DNA of 64,000 nt from an uncultured Mailhella sp. (GCA_910577155.1 CAJTMS010000001.1:5136-69135), one strand, 5' to 3'; shown: positions 53,411-62,958, counted from the stretch's first letter. A program made the numbers and translations. The notes: generated from the letters alone by a model not told the origin.

Positions 53411-53426
53411 TGTTGTTTTTACAACA
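53411..53426. promoter_or_regulatory. Palindromic operator over the hcpR-like transcription start
   Basis: TGTTGT-TTTT-ACAACA, a perfect 6-4-6 inverted repeat of Crp/Fnr size, three bases downstream of the -10 box. Binding here would block the strong promoter, so autorepression is likely; the divergent hcp operon starts about 105 bases away. Confidence 0.6.
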
Positions 53427-53440
53427 AAAATGAGGTTTTT

Positions 53441-54100
53441 ATGAATACATATCTTTCAGTTCTAAAAAAAACAGTCTTATTTTCAGGGGTAAAGGAAAAT
53501 GAAATAGAAGCCATGCTTTCCTGCCTGCAAATGCGAAGACAAAGCTGTAAAAAAGGAGAATATGTTTTAAATCATGGACAAAGATGGGATAATATTTTGA
53601 TACTTATCAAAGGAAAACTCCATATCCAGCAGGATGATTACTGGGGCAAGCGGAGTATTATTGCCGGAATAAATCCCGGAGAAATGTTTGGAGAATCCTA
53701 TGCGGCACCGGAGAGCGGGGTATTGATGAATGATGTCATGGCAGTGGAGGACAGCGAGGTATTCTTCTTCAATGTAAAAAAAATAATCACAGTTTGTTCC
53801 TCTGCCTGTAAATTCCATACAATTGTTGTGCAGAACCTTTTTTTTTCCCTTTCTGAACAAAACAGAAAACTTGTCCAAAAAATGAGCTATCTGTCTAAAC
53901 GCACAACCCGTGAAAAACTGATTGCCTATTTGTCTGATGAGGCGAAATACCAAAATACAGGCACTGTGTCTCTTCCTTTTAATCGTCAGGAACTGGCAAA
54001 TTTTTTATCCGTGGAACGCAGTGCCATGTCAAATGAGCTGAGTAAAATGAGAGATGAAGGATTAATTACATTTCATAAAAATCATTTTACCTTGCTGTAA
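53441..54100 (+). CDS. hcpR: Crp/Fnr-family regulator, HcpR-like
   Basis: 219 residues: an effector-binding beta barrel (about 10-125) with EYVLNHGQRWDNILILIKGK and NPGEMFGES, a long dimer helix and a C-terminal winged helix with SLPFNRQELANFLSVERSAM as recognition part. No Fnr-type N-terminal cysteine cluster is seen, in line with HcpR, which senses NO by haem or another route. The gene name rests on its position next to hcp. A perfect palindrome covers its own predicted start of transcription. Confidence 0.85.
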   Translation: MNTYLSVLKKTVLFSGVKENEIEAMLSCLQMRRQSCKKGEYVLNHGQRWDNILILIKGKLHIQQDDYWGKRSIIAGINPGEMFGESYAAPESGVLMNDVMAVEDSEVFFFNVKKIITVCSSACKFHTIVVQNLFFSLSEQNRKLVQKMSYLSKRTTREKLIAYLSDEAKYQNTGTVSLPFNRQELANFLSVERSAMSNELSKMRDEGLITFHKNHFTLL

Positions 54101-54273
54101 CCTCTCTGTTTCCGGTGATACGTAAAAAATCGCCTGCTTGTTTTGATAGTTCTGACTGTATAACGGAAGATTTGCTTTGCCGATATTCACAATTATTTTA
54201 CAAAATTATATAAAATTTATTGGCTTGAGCATGCTTTTGGAAACATCATATAGGATAGAGGAAGTATATGCAT

Positions 54274-54306
54274 AAAAAAAGGACTTAGAGTTTTCTCTAA
54301 GTCCTT
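54274..54306 (-). terminator. Terminator of tRNA-Glu
   Basis: 12-bp perfect stem (54279-54290 with 54295-54306), TTTT loop, T7 on the minus strand. Confidence 0.9.
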
Positions 54307-54315
54307 GAAAATTGT

Positions 54316-54392
54316 TGGCGTCCTCAGGGGGATTTGAACCCCCGTTGACGGCGTGAAAGGCCGCTGTCCTGGGCCGGCTAGACGATGAGGAC
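54316..54392 (-). tRNA. tRNA-Glu (anticodon TTC)
   Basis: Cloverleaf of 77 nt on the minus strand with encoded CCA. Acceptor GTCCTCA pairs with TGAGGAC; the anticodon loop CTTTCAC gives TTC. TTGACA (complement at 54431-54436) and TAAAAA at 17-base spacing form its promoter. Confidence 0.95.
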
Positions 54393-54613
54393 GTATGCCG
54401 TGAAAAGTTTTTATGCAAATTTATTCACTTTGTCAAATGTTTTTTTGAAAAAATACAAATTTTATTAACTTTTTTGGAAGCGTGCTTATTGAGATAACAG
54501 TAACATTATTCTTGACTTTTATATGCATAGTAAATAAGCCTGTATTTGGTTTTTGTAGAAAAAGGAAATGTGTCTTCCCTTTTATTTTTAATGCGTTGTG
54601 TTGTGAACGGAAT

Positions 54614-57316
54614 TTATTTTCTTTTTCGTGTTTTTGTCTGGCGTTCTTTGTTTGTGTGTTTTTCTTTGCCTACTTTTTGGGAGCTGCTTTTGCGTAGAGT
54701 TTTAGCAGAAGGCTTTTCCGCTGACTTTCTGGAATATCGTGAGCCCTTTTTATGGATGTCACGGAAAAGGGCGCTTTTGCCTTTTGCTCTGCCGGATTTT
54801 CTGGGAGTAACGCCCATGAGGATTAAATCAATTTCCAGACGGGTGACATCGACAAAATCAATTTGCACGGCAATTTCATCCCCAAGTCTGTAAGTGACGT
54901 CTGAACGTTCACCGTAGAGAATTTGTTTATCTTCATCATAGACAAAGTAGTCATTGCCAAGCTTTTCCATGCGGATCATGCCCTCTGCCATATTTTCCTG
55001 TAATTCGGCAAAAACGCCGAAATTACTCAAACCGCTGATAATGGCAGGGAAGGTTTTGCCAATGGATTTTTCCAGCATAAGGCAGGATAAACGCAAAAAG
55101 ATTTCCCGTTCTGCGCTTTGGGCACAGCGTTCCTGATCATTGCAGATGTCGGCAATGCTTTCAAGGTAATCCGGATTGAAAATCGCATGTTTTTTTTCCA
55201 TAAAGCCAAGTTCAGCTTTGAGGCATCTGTGCACCATAAGGTCAGCATAACGGCGGATAGGTGAGGTAAAATGGCAATAACATTTTGAAGCAAGCCCAAA
55301 GTGGATATCCGAAGAAGGGCTGTAGCGTGCCTGCATCATAGCCCGTAAAATCATGCGGTAGGCAAGAGAGGCGTTTTTTGCAATGGAGGCAATTTGCTCA
55401 TTTTTTTCAGTAAATTTTCTCTGCTTGCTTTGCTCAGCATTTTCTGCGCCATGTTGTTTGTCCGTTCCTTGTGTTGCTCCCTGCTGTTCAACTATTTTTT
55501 TTGCAGTATCCAAATGAGCAAGAATTTGTCCAAGCCATACATTTTCTCCGATTTTTTCAGGAGATTCAACGGGCAGGATTTCAGCCAAACTTGTCTGGGC
55601 AAACACGGTACAGAGATTTTTCAGCCGTTCCGGGGCGGGGGCAGGGTGAACACGGTAAAGGCAGGGAGCATTTTTTTTGTATAAAAATTCTGCCACAGCT
55701 TCATTGGCGCTGACCATAAATGCCTCAATGAGTTCATGAGCAAAGAAATGGGGACGCACGCCAAGAGCTGTCATGGTATCGTTTTGGATAATGCATTGCT
55801 GTTCCGGAATTTCCAGATGCAAAGAACCTGCTTTGCAGCGTTTTTTGATGAGGATTTCAGCCAGTTCTTTTGCGATTAGAAGCATGGTTTCAATTTCTTC
55901 GTTCATGGGCGTGGAAATACCGTCCTCAAAGGCTTTATGGGGTTTTCCCGTATCATAAAATTCCTGTACAGCGTCATAGGTAAGCCGTGCCTTGGAGCGC
56001 ATAATCCCTTGTCCAAAATCCGTTGCTTTGACTTGTCCTTTGGCATTGAAAAGAATTTTGGCAAAAATAATTCTGTGGTCTTCGTTTGGACGCAAACTGC
56101 ATAAGCCGTTGGAAAGAGCTTCAGGGAGCATGGGCTCAACAGAACTCGGGAAATAATAGGAATTGCCGCGGGTTTTGGCTTCCTTGTCCAGCTTGGAGCA
56201 GGGTGTCACATAACGGGAAACATCAGCAATAGCCACAATAAGCGTATAACATGTGTCCTTCTTTTCTACATAAACCGCATCGTCAAAGTCTCTGGAATCA
56301 GCCCCGTCAATGGTGACAAGACAAATGTTCCGCAAATCCGTGTCATTTTGCTCTAATGGAATATGATATTTTTGCTGTTTATTTTCAGCTTGTAAAAAAC
56401 CTTCGGCAAGGGCGATATTTTCGGCTTCTTTCAGTACATCGTCAGGAAATTCCGTAGGGATATTGTTGCTTGTTTTGGTAATACTTTCCTGCACAGAAAC
56501 ACTGTGCTGCCCACCAAGAAATTTTTTGGGCTGGGCAAGCCACAAGGGGCTATTGAGTCTTGAGGGCAGGCGGTCTTGGACTTCAACTTCCAAAAGGTCA
56601 CCTTGTTTAAGGGTGTAATCTTTTTCTGTGCTTTGTCCCAAAAATTCTTCAGTAAGGGGGATTAATACCGTAAAATGAAAACGGCTGTCCGTGGGTTTGG
56701 CAAGGTAAGCCTGTTTGGCAGCGTGTTTAAAATGTTTTTTCTGCTGTTTTGTGGCTTCTTCTTCAATGCAAACGGTGAGAATTTTATGTGTTCTTTCTAC
56801 AATTTCAACAACTTTTCCCTCACGTCTTTTGCCTGTATTGCCCAAAAGTCCCCGAGGGCTTATTCCATTGGCTCGTTGAGGGCGAGGTAAAAGAGCAACT
56901 TCCACAATATCTCCATTCCATGCATCGCCAAGGCTTTGTTCAGGAATATAAATATCTTCTTTGACATGGGGGAATTTTTCTTTATTGACAAGGACAAAAG
57001 CTGCCCCGGAACGCTGCACGGCAAGCTTGCCCAGAATATGCCCAAGGCTTGTGCTGAGGCAATAGGTTCCGCCCCGCTGATGAATGATTTTTCCTTCTTT
57101 GACAAGCTCATGCAAAAGGGAAAGAACTTCTTTTTTGGAACGTCTGGTTACATTTGCACGGCGCAGAATATCGTCAAGCCGCAGAGGGTGCGGTGTTTTT
57201 TCCAATATGGAATAAATATTTTCCAGCGTAAAATCTTCGTCTTTTGCATAGCGTTTTTCGTCATCTTCCAAATTGTGACCAAAATATGTTTTCTGTTTTT
57301 TGGATAATTTTTTCAT
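54614..57316 (-). CDS. rnr: Ribonuclease R
   Basis: 900 residues, processive 3'-5' exoribonuclease that degrades structured RNA. An N-terminal winged-helix region (about 25-85) and cold-shock domains precede the RNB catalytic domain with TIDGADSRDFDDAVY, whose aspartates hold the metal, and IADVSRYVTP. A C-terminal S1 domain (about 775-855) is followed by a basic Lys/Arg/Ser tail typical of RNase R. A Lys/Glu/Gln-rich insert near 640-670 within the RNB domain is not conserved. It is the last gene of the GIY-YIG-lpxK-rnr operon, 12 bases behind lpxK. Confidence 0.95.
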   Translation of the reverse strand: MKKLSKKQKTYFGHNLEDDEKRYAKDEDFTLENIYSILEKTPHPLRLDDILRRANVTRRSKKEVLSLLHELVKEGKIIHQRGGTYCLSTSLGHILGKLAVQRSGAAFVLVNKEKFPHVKEDIYIPEQSLGDAWNGDIVEVALLPRPQRANGISPRGLLGNTGKRREGKVVEIVERTHKILTVCIEEEATKQQKKHFKHAAKQAYLAKPTDSRFHFTVLIPLTEEFLGQSTEKDYTLKQGDLLEVEVQDRLPSRLNSPLWLAQPKKFLGGQHSVSVQESITKTSNNIPTEFPDDVLKEAENIALAEGFLQAENKQQKYHIPLEQNDTDLRNICLVTIDGADSRDFDDAVYVEKKDTCYTLIVAIADVSRYVTPCSKLDKEAKTRGNSYYFPSSVEPMLPEALSNGLCSLRPNEDHRIIFAKILFNAKGQVKATDFGQGIMRSKARLTYDAVQEFYDTGKPHKAFEDGISTPMNEEIETMLLIAKELAEILIKKRCKAGSLHLEIPEQQCIIQNDTMTALGVRPHFFAHELIEAFMVSANEAVAEFLYKKNAPCLYRVHPAPAPERLKNLCTVFAQTSLAEILPVESPEKIGENVWLGQILAHLDTAKKIVEQQGATQGTDKQHGAENAEQSKQRKFTEKNEQIASIAKNASLAYRMILRAMMQARYSPSSDIHFGLASKCYCHFTSPIRRYADLMVHRCLKAELGFMEKKHAIFNPDYLESIADICNDQERCAQSAEREIFLRLSCLMLEKSIGKTFPAIISGLSNFGVFAELQENMAEGMIRMEKLGNDYFVYDEDKQILYGERSDVTYRLGDEIAVQIDFVDVTRLEIDLILMGVTPRKSGRAKGKSALFRDIHKKGSRYSRKSAEKPSAKTLRKSSSQKVGKEKHTNKERQTKTRKRK

Positions 57317-57328
57317 TGTATTCTCATT

Positions 57329-58447
57329 TTATTTTGTATGATTGCTGACAAGGGGAAGGACACTATGACGAAACCATGTTTCAAAATCATCTGTGGTAAA
57401 GCAGGAAGTATAAAACTGCACTGCTGTTTGGGTATAATAGATTTCTTTTTGGGCTAACTGGGGATAATTTTGTAATTTGACAGCGTCCTTTTCTGTGCAA
57501 AGAAGGGGCATATCAAGCTGTAAAATTTCAGCAAGACGTCTATCCATGTTGGCATGGTCAGCCAAGAAAAATTTTTTTGCGCATGCATGCCCTATGTATT
57601 CCTGTACACCGGCTTGGAATTGCAAAGGATTGCCAATACCGGCAAGAATGGCATAGTCACTTTTTTTGAGGTCATGGACAGAATTTTTCTCCTGTGCAAA
57701 AAGCGGGATGATTTTAGTAATGGCAAGCTGAAAAACAAACAAAGGTTTTTGATAGGGAGTTAATTTTTTTACTGTGTGTTCTTTTATCTGTTCCCATTGA
57801 GCAGGGGGGCATTTGAGAAAAAAAGCTGCAGCTCTGTACAGGGCTTTTTCAGGTTCCCGCCACGAACCAAGGGGAATAAGGCTGTTCCAATTACGTTTTA
57901 CAAAGCCTGCATGGGGGCTTAGGTCATCAGCGTCCAGCAAAACAAAATCCATATGCCGCTTGAGGGCAAAATGCTGAAAGCCGTCATCCATAAGCAGGAC
58001 TTGGATGCGGGGGAATTGTTTTTCCACCAGTTTGGCACTTTCTGCCCGTTTGGGATCGATAACAATGGTGCTCATGGGATTTTTCTGCAGAAGCATGCAG
58101 GGTTCGTCAGGCAAAGCCATATCCTTTAAAGACCTGTCGGTATCCACGATATTTTTATTCAGTACAAAGGGATAAGATGCAAGTTTTGTCCCGTATCCGC
58201 GGGAAAGGACTGCACAGTGTACGGTTTGGGTATGAAAAAGTTTGAGCAAATAGTCAATAAACGGGCTTTTGCCTGTTCCGCCCCATGAAATATTCCCAAC
58301 GCAGATACAGGGGATTTGAGGGGAATAGCTTGGGCAGATTTGCTTTTGATAAAGAAAATACCGAGCACGGGCAATGAACCCAAAAATCCATGAAAGGGGA
58401 AGTAAAAGCGGAGAAAGAAGTATTTGCAGTGTATGTTTTTGTGCCAT
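57329..58447 (-). CDS. lpxK: Tetraacyldisaccharide 4'-kinase
   Basis: 372 residues. LpxK phosphorylates the 4' position of the lipid A precursor on the inner membrane. An N-terminal hydrophobic segment (LLLPLSWIFGFIARARYF) anchors it; the Walker A motif is GNISWGGTGKSPFIDYL, followed by VLSRGYGTK and LMDDGFQHFALKR, both family hallmarks, and LLCTEKDAVKL near the end. AAGGT lies before the ATG. Middle gene of a minus-strand operon with an upstream GIY-YIG gene (25 bases) and downstream rnr (12 bases). Confidence 0.95.
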   Translation of the reverse strand: MAQKHTLQILLSPLLLPLSWIFGFIARARYFLYQKQICPSYSPQIPCICVGNISWGGTGKSPFIDYLLKLFHTQTVHCAVLSRGYGTKLASYPFVLNKNIVDTDRSLKDMALPDEPCMLLQKNPMSTIVIDPKRAESAKLVEKQFPRIQVLLMDDGFQHFALKRHMDFVLLDADDLSPHAGFVKRNWNSLIPLGSWREPEKALYRAAAFFLKCPPAQWEQIKEHTVKKLTPYQKPLFVFQLAITKIIPLFAQEKNSVHDLKKSDYAILAGIGNPLQFQAGVQEYIGHACAKKFFLADHANMDRRLAEILQLDMPLLCTEKDAVKLQNYPQLAQKEIYYTQTAVQFYTSCFTTDDFETWFRHSVLPLVSNHTK

Positions 58448-58472
58448 GGTTTACCTTTTTTTTCCAAGTAAG

Positions 58473-58757
58473 TCATAATTGCGCTTGCTGCTGCAATCCA
58501 AGCAAAAACGCCAATTTTTTTTGTTTGGGAAGTTTTTTTAATGTTATTTCCAGAAGCAAGGCTTGGGATTTGTCCGCAACAGAATGATAGGCAAGCAGTG
58601 TGACAGGGCGCCGTCCTTTCGTATATTTTGCTCCCCCCGCCTTTATGCCGTTATGCTGCCAAAATCGTTTGACAATATTATTTGTAATGCCGCAATAAAG
58701 GCTTTTATCCTTACATTCTGCCAAATAAATATACCAGCGTTCTTGATTTGTTTTCAT
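58473..58757 (-). CDS. GIY-YIG nuclease-domain protein (UPF0213/YhbQ type)
   Basis: 94 residues, one GIY-YIG domain: WYIYLAECKDKSLYCGIT with both tyrosines, a downstream Arg in VKRFWQHN, and a Glu in LLLEITLKKLPKQKK. Such small stand-alone domains may cut branched or damaged DNA; the role of YhbQ-like proteins is still unclear. The ribosome-binding site is weak. It heads the operon with lpxK and rnr. Confidence 0.9.
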   Translation of the reverse strand: MKTNQERWYIYLAECKDKSLYCGITNNIVKRFWQHNGIKAGGAKYTKGRRPVTLLAYHSVADKSQALLLEITLKKLPKQKKLAFLLGLQQQAQL

Positions 58758-59277
58758 ATTCTTTCTTGCTTTTTATAAGGATACACGGAAAATGCTTCTA
58801 AGACAATATGTGAGATGAGGAGAAAAATTGCAGGCATAGAATACATGCATTTGCCTTTTTCTGAGCATGAACGAAAAAAAGTCCTTTTTTTATGACAGAG
58901 AGAGCTTTTTTGTTCCCGAAAAAGAAAAAAAATAAATATTATAAAATTAGTGTGTTATGGAATAGTAATTAAAATCAAACAGCACATAAGAATAGAGAGA
59001 AGAGTTTTTGCACGGATGAAAAAATATTGTGAAAAAAAGAATAAAATAAAATTTTATGTTAACATATTGAATAACAAGGATAAGAGAGTAATTTTATTAG
59101 AAAGCACAGCTTGACGAAAAATTTTTCTTCTCTATAATACAAGAAGTTATTAAATTTTTGTTTAAAACATTTAAAGCTTGTGAATTTAATAATGATTAAC
59201 GACGCTTTTCATGCGGAGAACAAAAATACGCAGGCAATTTTGTCCGCGTATGATTCGGTTTTGAGTTGGAGGATTTG
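58758..59277. other. Long AT-rich intergenic region with a promoter and a 5' leader
   Basis: No gene is visible in 58758-59110, which is mostly A/T runs. A sigma-70 promoter lies at 59111-59138, so the APC permease mRNA would have a leader of about 130 bases. That leader contains a short hairpin (59226-59231 with 59246-59251) but no riboswitch I recognise. Confidence 0.5.
59111..59138 (+). promoter_or_regulatory. Sigma-70 promoter of the APC permease operon
   Basis: TTGACG at 59111-59116, 16-base spacer, TATAAT at 59133-59138. Confidence 0.75.
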
Positions 59278-60786
59278 ATGAGCGACGACAACCAATGTCA
59301 TGGTGAAATAAGAACACAGCTTGAAAAAAACCTTAGTCCCCTTGAAGTAACAGCGCTGGCTCTTGGCGCTATTGTGGGCTGGGGCTGCTTTGTTCTTCCC
59401 GGTATTCGTTTTTTACCGGATGCAGGACCCTTTGGAGCAGTGCTCGGTTTTTTGATTGGTGCTGCATTCCAATGTATAGTTGCACTTAATTACAGTGTTC
59501 TTATTCGCCCTTATCCGGTAGCAGGCGGAGCCTTTGCCTATGCCTATGCCGGCTTTGGATCAAAAGGAGCATTTATTTGCGGTTGGGCATTAGTATTAAG
59601 TTATGTCTGCGTTATAGCAGCAAACGCTACAGCCCTTATTTTGCTTACACGGTATTTATTGCCGGGCGTACTTGATGTAGGGCATTTATATTCTATTGCT
59701 GATTGGGAAGTAAATGCAGGGGAAGTTGGTTTTGTTTCTGTCATTCTTCTCTTATTAGGATATATGAACTATAAAGGTGTGAGTGCCGCTTCAGCCGTGC
59801 AGGTATTTTTGGCTATTGCTTTGACCCTTGGTATCATTGTTTTAGCAGGGGGAACGGCTTTGTCCGATACCGCAAGCTTTGATAATTTAAAACCTTTCTT
59901 TAATGAAAATATTGGTATTTTTGCAAGTATTTTAATGGTTCTTGCCCTGACACCGTGGCTTTTTGTAGGGTTTGATACCATTCCGCAAACAGCGGAAGAA
60001 TTTAATTTCTCTCCGCATAAAGCACGCGATCTTATGATTATTTCCATAGTTGTCGGTGCTGTCCTTTATTCTGCCATGGTGCTTGCTGTTGCCGGCTATA
60101 TGCCCTATCCGGAACTTTTGGCTCGTAAATTTGCATGGGATGCAGGCTGGATTGCTGATCAGGTCTTTGGACGTTTTGGCGGCATTGCCCTTTGTATTCC
60201 TGTTCTTGCAGCCATTTTATCCGGTATGAACGGCTTTTTTATGGCAAGTACACGGTTATTATTCAGTATGGGGCGAAGCAAATTTTTGCCTGACTGGTTT
60301 GCAGAACTCCATCCTTGCTATGGAACACCATGGAAAAGCACGCTCTTTATCTTAATTTTCACACTTATTTGCCCTTGGTTCGGCAGAGAAGCACTGCTGT
60401 GGATTGTTGATATGTCTGCTATCGGTACTGCGCTGGCTTATCTCTTCACCTGCATGTGCGCATACAAGTATTTGGATAAACATCCGGAAGTTGCCCGGGT
60501 TGCTCTTGGTAAAATTTTAGCGGTCGTTGGTTGTCTGACTTCCATTATTTGCTTTATTCTCCTTATTTACCCGAGCTCACCTGCAAGTATCGGCATTCCT
60601 TCTTGGTGCTGCCTTTTCTCATGGGTAATTTTGGGCGGTTTATTCTATTCGACAAAGCATGCAGACCTTTCTGCAACGCCGCATTCCCGTTTACGTTATT
60701 TGCTTTTTGGCAAGTCTGACTATCATGTTTTATTTGATATTGATGACGATGAAGAAAAGGCAAAAGAAGATAACTATCAGTATTAG
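59278..60786 (+). CDS. APC-superfamily amino acid/amine permease
   Basis: About 502 residues and twelve transmembrane segments. The first helix has the broken consensus (ALALGAIVGWGCFVLPGIRF) of the APC fold, then PVAGGAFAYAYAGFG. It should be a secondary importer of an amino acid or amine, in the inner membrane. I chose the ATG at 59278 because GGAGG lies just upstream; an in-frame ATG at 59266 is less likely. The C-terminal tail is acidic (DIDDDEEKAKED). The binding-protein gene starts 25 bases after its stop, so the two are probably one transcript. Confidence 0.9.
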   Translation: MSDDNQCHGEIRTQLEKNLSPLEVTALALGAIVGWGCFVLPGIRFLPDAGPFGAVLGFLIGAAFQCIVALNYSVLIRPYPVAGGAFAYAYAGFGSKGAFICGWALVLSYVCVIAANATALILLTRYLLPGVLDVGHLYSIADWEVNAGEVGFVSVILLLLGYMNYKGVSAASAVQVFLAIALTLGIIVLAGGTALSDTASFDNLKPFFNENIGIFASILMVLALTPWLFVGFDTIPQTAEEFNFSPHKARDLMIISIVVGAVLYSAMVLAVAGYMPYPELLARKFAWDAGWIADQVFGRFGGIALCIPVLAAILSGMNGFFMASTRLLFSMGRSKFLPDWFAELHPCYGTPWKSTLFILIFTLICPWFGREALLWIVDMSAIGTALAYLFTCMCAYKYLDKHPEVARVALGKILAVVGCLTSIICFILLIYPSSPASIGIPSWCCLFSWVILGGLFYSTKHADLSATPHSRLRYLLFGKSDYHVLFDIDDDEEKAKEDNYQY

Positions 60787-60811
60787 TTTTTGTAACTGTA
60801 AAGAGGTTTTT

Positions 60812-61897
60812 ATGAAAATGAAATCATGGTTGAAATCCGTTGTTATTGCACTGTGTGTAATAGGCTTGGCAAGTCCGGCATTTGCAAAAAAAGGTGATAA
60901 TCTTGTCGATGTGAAAACAGCTTGGGTGACAGGACAGGAGACATTTCCTGTTTGGTTAGCAAAGAAAAACGGCTGGGATAAAGAAAAAGGAATGAATATT
61001 GTCACAAACTTCTATGGCTCAGGACATGAAGCTTTGGAAGATTTTGCCGTCAATAACTGGGTTATTGGCGGACTGGGGGCAATTCCCACGCTTAATGGCG
61101 CAAAAGACGGCAATATGCTCGTTATAGGTATTGCTAATGATGAATCAAAGGCAAATGCCATTTTTGTCCGCCCCGGCAGCCCCATTCTCAATAAAAAAGG
61201 CATCGCCAGTTCTTATCCCAAGGTTTACGGCGCCGCTGTAGATATCCGTAAGAAATCTTTTATTGTTACCCGGTTAAGTTCAGCCCACTACACATTTGTT
61301 AAATACCTTGAAGTTCTCGGGGTTGCACCAAAAGAAGTAAATGTAAAATTCCTTGACCAGGCATTGGGGCTTTTGAGTTTTGAACACGCAAAAGCTGATG
61401 CTGCAGTTTTCTGGGCACCTTATACTTTCATGGCGAGCGGTAAAGGCTATGTAGCCGCGGCCACCGCCTTTGATGTTGATGCTCGTTTACCTATCTATAT
61501 TGTTGTAAATAAAGCCTTTGCAGAACAATATCCGGAAGTGACGAAAGACTTTTTAGCCATCTATTTCCGTGGTATTAATTGGCTTTTAAATGCTCCCCGT
61601 GATGAAGCAGTCAAAGAAATGCAGACATATTATAAAGAAGTTTTCGGACTTGATTATTCCGAAACCATGCTTGATTTAAACTTCAATGTCTTTGAAGTCT
61701 TTGATTTTGCAAAACAAAAAGAAATTTTTGCAGTAAAAGACAATGGCATGAGCGATGCACAGGCATGGCAGGAAAGCATTGCCCGCTTTGTGCTTGAATA
61801 CGGCTCAGTTCACAAGAGCTTAACAAAGAATATTCTTGGCAGTAAATATGTTGTTCCAACTTTCATCAATATGATCCAAGAAAGTGATTTGAAGTAG
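60812..61897 (+). CDS. TauA/SsuA-like periplasmic binding protein without ABC partners
   Basis: 361 residues. A signal peptide (VVIALCVIGLASPAFA) leads to a NitT/TauT-type binding fold: WVTGQETFPVWLAKKNGWDK, where taurine and sulfonate binders have the same opening, and DAAVFWAPYTFMASGKG. AGAGG lies before the ATG at 60812; longer in-frame starts overlap the permease gene. Such proteins normally feed an ABC importer, but no permease or ATPase of that type is adjacent; instead it stands between an APC permease and an anchored sensor-like protein. The ligand could be a sulfonate, amine or amino acid. Confidence 0.88.
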   Translation: MKMKSWLKSVVIALCVIGLASPAFAKKGDNLVDVKTAWVTGQETFPVWLAKKNGWDKEKGMNIVTNFYGSGHEALEDFAVNNWVIGGLGAIPTLNGAKDGNMLVIGIANDESKANAIFVRPGSPILNKKGIASSYPKVYGAAVDIRKKSFIVTRLSSAHYTFVKYLEVLGVAPKEVNVKFLDQALGLLSFEHAKADAAVFWAPYTFMASGKGYVAAATAFDVDARLPIYIVVNKAFAEQYPEVTKDFLAIYFRGINWLLNAPRDEAVKEMQTYYKEVFGLDYSETMLDLNFNVFEVFDFAKQKEIFAVKDNGMSDAQAWQESIARFVLEYGSVHKSLTKNILGSKYVVPTFINMIQESDLK

Positions 61898-61904
61898 GGA
61901 AATT

Positions 61905-62912
61905 ATGCGTATTTTAGGTACTGTTATCATTGGTTTAATTATTCTTTGCATAGAAGTTTTTCTGGGAGTGCAAAGCTTTTATCCCCAAGCTTTGCAGAAG
62001 GAACAGGCTGATATTGTGCAAAAAATGATTGAAAACAAAAAAACTATTGTTGACGAGCTTACTGAAGATGAGCTTATATGGCTTGCACAAAATAAAGTTG
62101 TTCATGTTGGGGTTGACGCAAACTTTTATCCTTTGGAAACCTTTAACGAACGTGGGCAATATACCGGTATTGGCGGTGACTATCTGAGATTACTCACTTC
62201 TATGACGGGCATTAATTTTCAGGTTCAGCGCCAGCAGGATTGGGCTACAGTTGAAGAATTAGCGCAGCTGAAGCGTATCGACCTTTTTATGGCACTTGCA
62301 AAAACCGAGCGCCGTGAAGAATATCTGACCTTTGCAGAACCCTATATCAATTTGCCCGGCATGATAATGGTTCCCCGTACCAATACCGTCAGTGATTTAA
62401 CCTTGGACGATCTTCGGGGCAAAAAACTTGCAGTGGTAAAGAACTATTATTGGGATGATTATGTTTCAGCAAATTATCCCGATATTGAACGCGTACCGGC
62501 AAGTGATACCATCAGTGCTATGCATATGGTGACCAACGGCGGAGCAGACGCTGTTATCGACTATGAGTTTAATTTAAATGAGAAAATTCAGGTTGCAGGT
62601 ATTTATCAATTGCATACAGTGGGGCAGGTTCCGTCAGAGTTTGGGCATAGTATTGCCGTTCGCAGTGATTTACCCGAATTATTTTCTATTATCAGCAAGG
62701 CTCTCAAGCAAATTACTCCTGAGGAGCAAAAGGTTCTTATTGAAAGCTGGCTGATTAAATCAAAGCCTGCCGGTGATGAACGCCGTCTGCAGTGGTATTT
62801 TTTCTTCTTTACACAGGCAATTTTGCTTATTCTTCTTATTATCAGCTATGTTAAGAGCATGACAAGAAAGGCTGTTATTGCAAAAGCAAAAGAAGTGCGC
62901 AGTCAGGCATAA
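61905..62912 (+). CDS. Doubly anchored periplasmic binding/sensor protein (SBP family 3)
   Basis: 335 residues. An N-terminal hydrophobic anchor (TVIIGLIILCIEVFLGVQ), a short helical neck and a type-II binding fold follow (about 60-285): VVHVGVDANFYPLETFNERG, DLFMALAKTERREEYLTFAEP, GKKLAVVKNYYWDDY. Then a second helix (FFFFTQAILLILLIISYVK) and about 20 basic residues. This is the periplasmic half of BvgS/EvgS-like sensor kinases without any kinase, or a membrane-tethered binding protein. The gene starts seven bases after the preceding stop. Three-gene operon ended by a terminator. Confidence 0.82.
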   Translation: MRILGTVIIGLIILCIEVFLGVQSFYPQALQKEQADIVQKMIENKKTIVDELTEDELIWLAQNKVVHVGVDANFYPLETFNERGQYTGIGGDYLRLLTSMTGINFQVQRQQDWATVEELAQLKRIDLFMALAKTERREEYLTFAEPYINLPGMIMVPRTNTVSDLTLDDLRGKKLAVVKNYYWDDYVSANYPDIERVPASDTISAMHMVTNGGADAVIDYEFNLNEKIQVAGIYQLHTVGQVPSEFGHSIAVRSDLPELFSIISKALKQITPEEQKVLIESWLIKSKPAGDERRLQWYFFFFTQAILLILLIISYVKSMTRKAVIAKAKEVRSQA

Positions 62913-62925
62913 TTTTACAAAAAGG

Positions 62926-62958
62926 AAAAAGTCCTGCCAAGGCAGGACTTTTTTTTTA
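62926..62958 (+). terminator. Terminator of the APC operon
   Basis: 13-bp perfect stem (62926-62938 with 62941-62953), AA loop and a long T tract. Confidence 0.9.

Noticed and set aside
59145..59277. Riboswitch in the leader of the APC permease
   Set aside because: Only one six-bp hairpin is visible and no known riboswitch core could be matched by eye.
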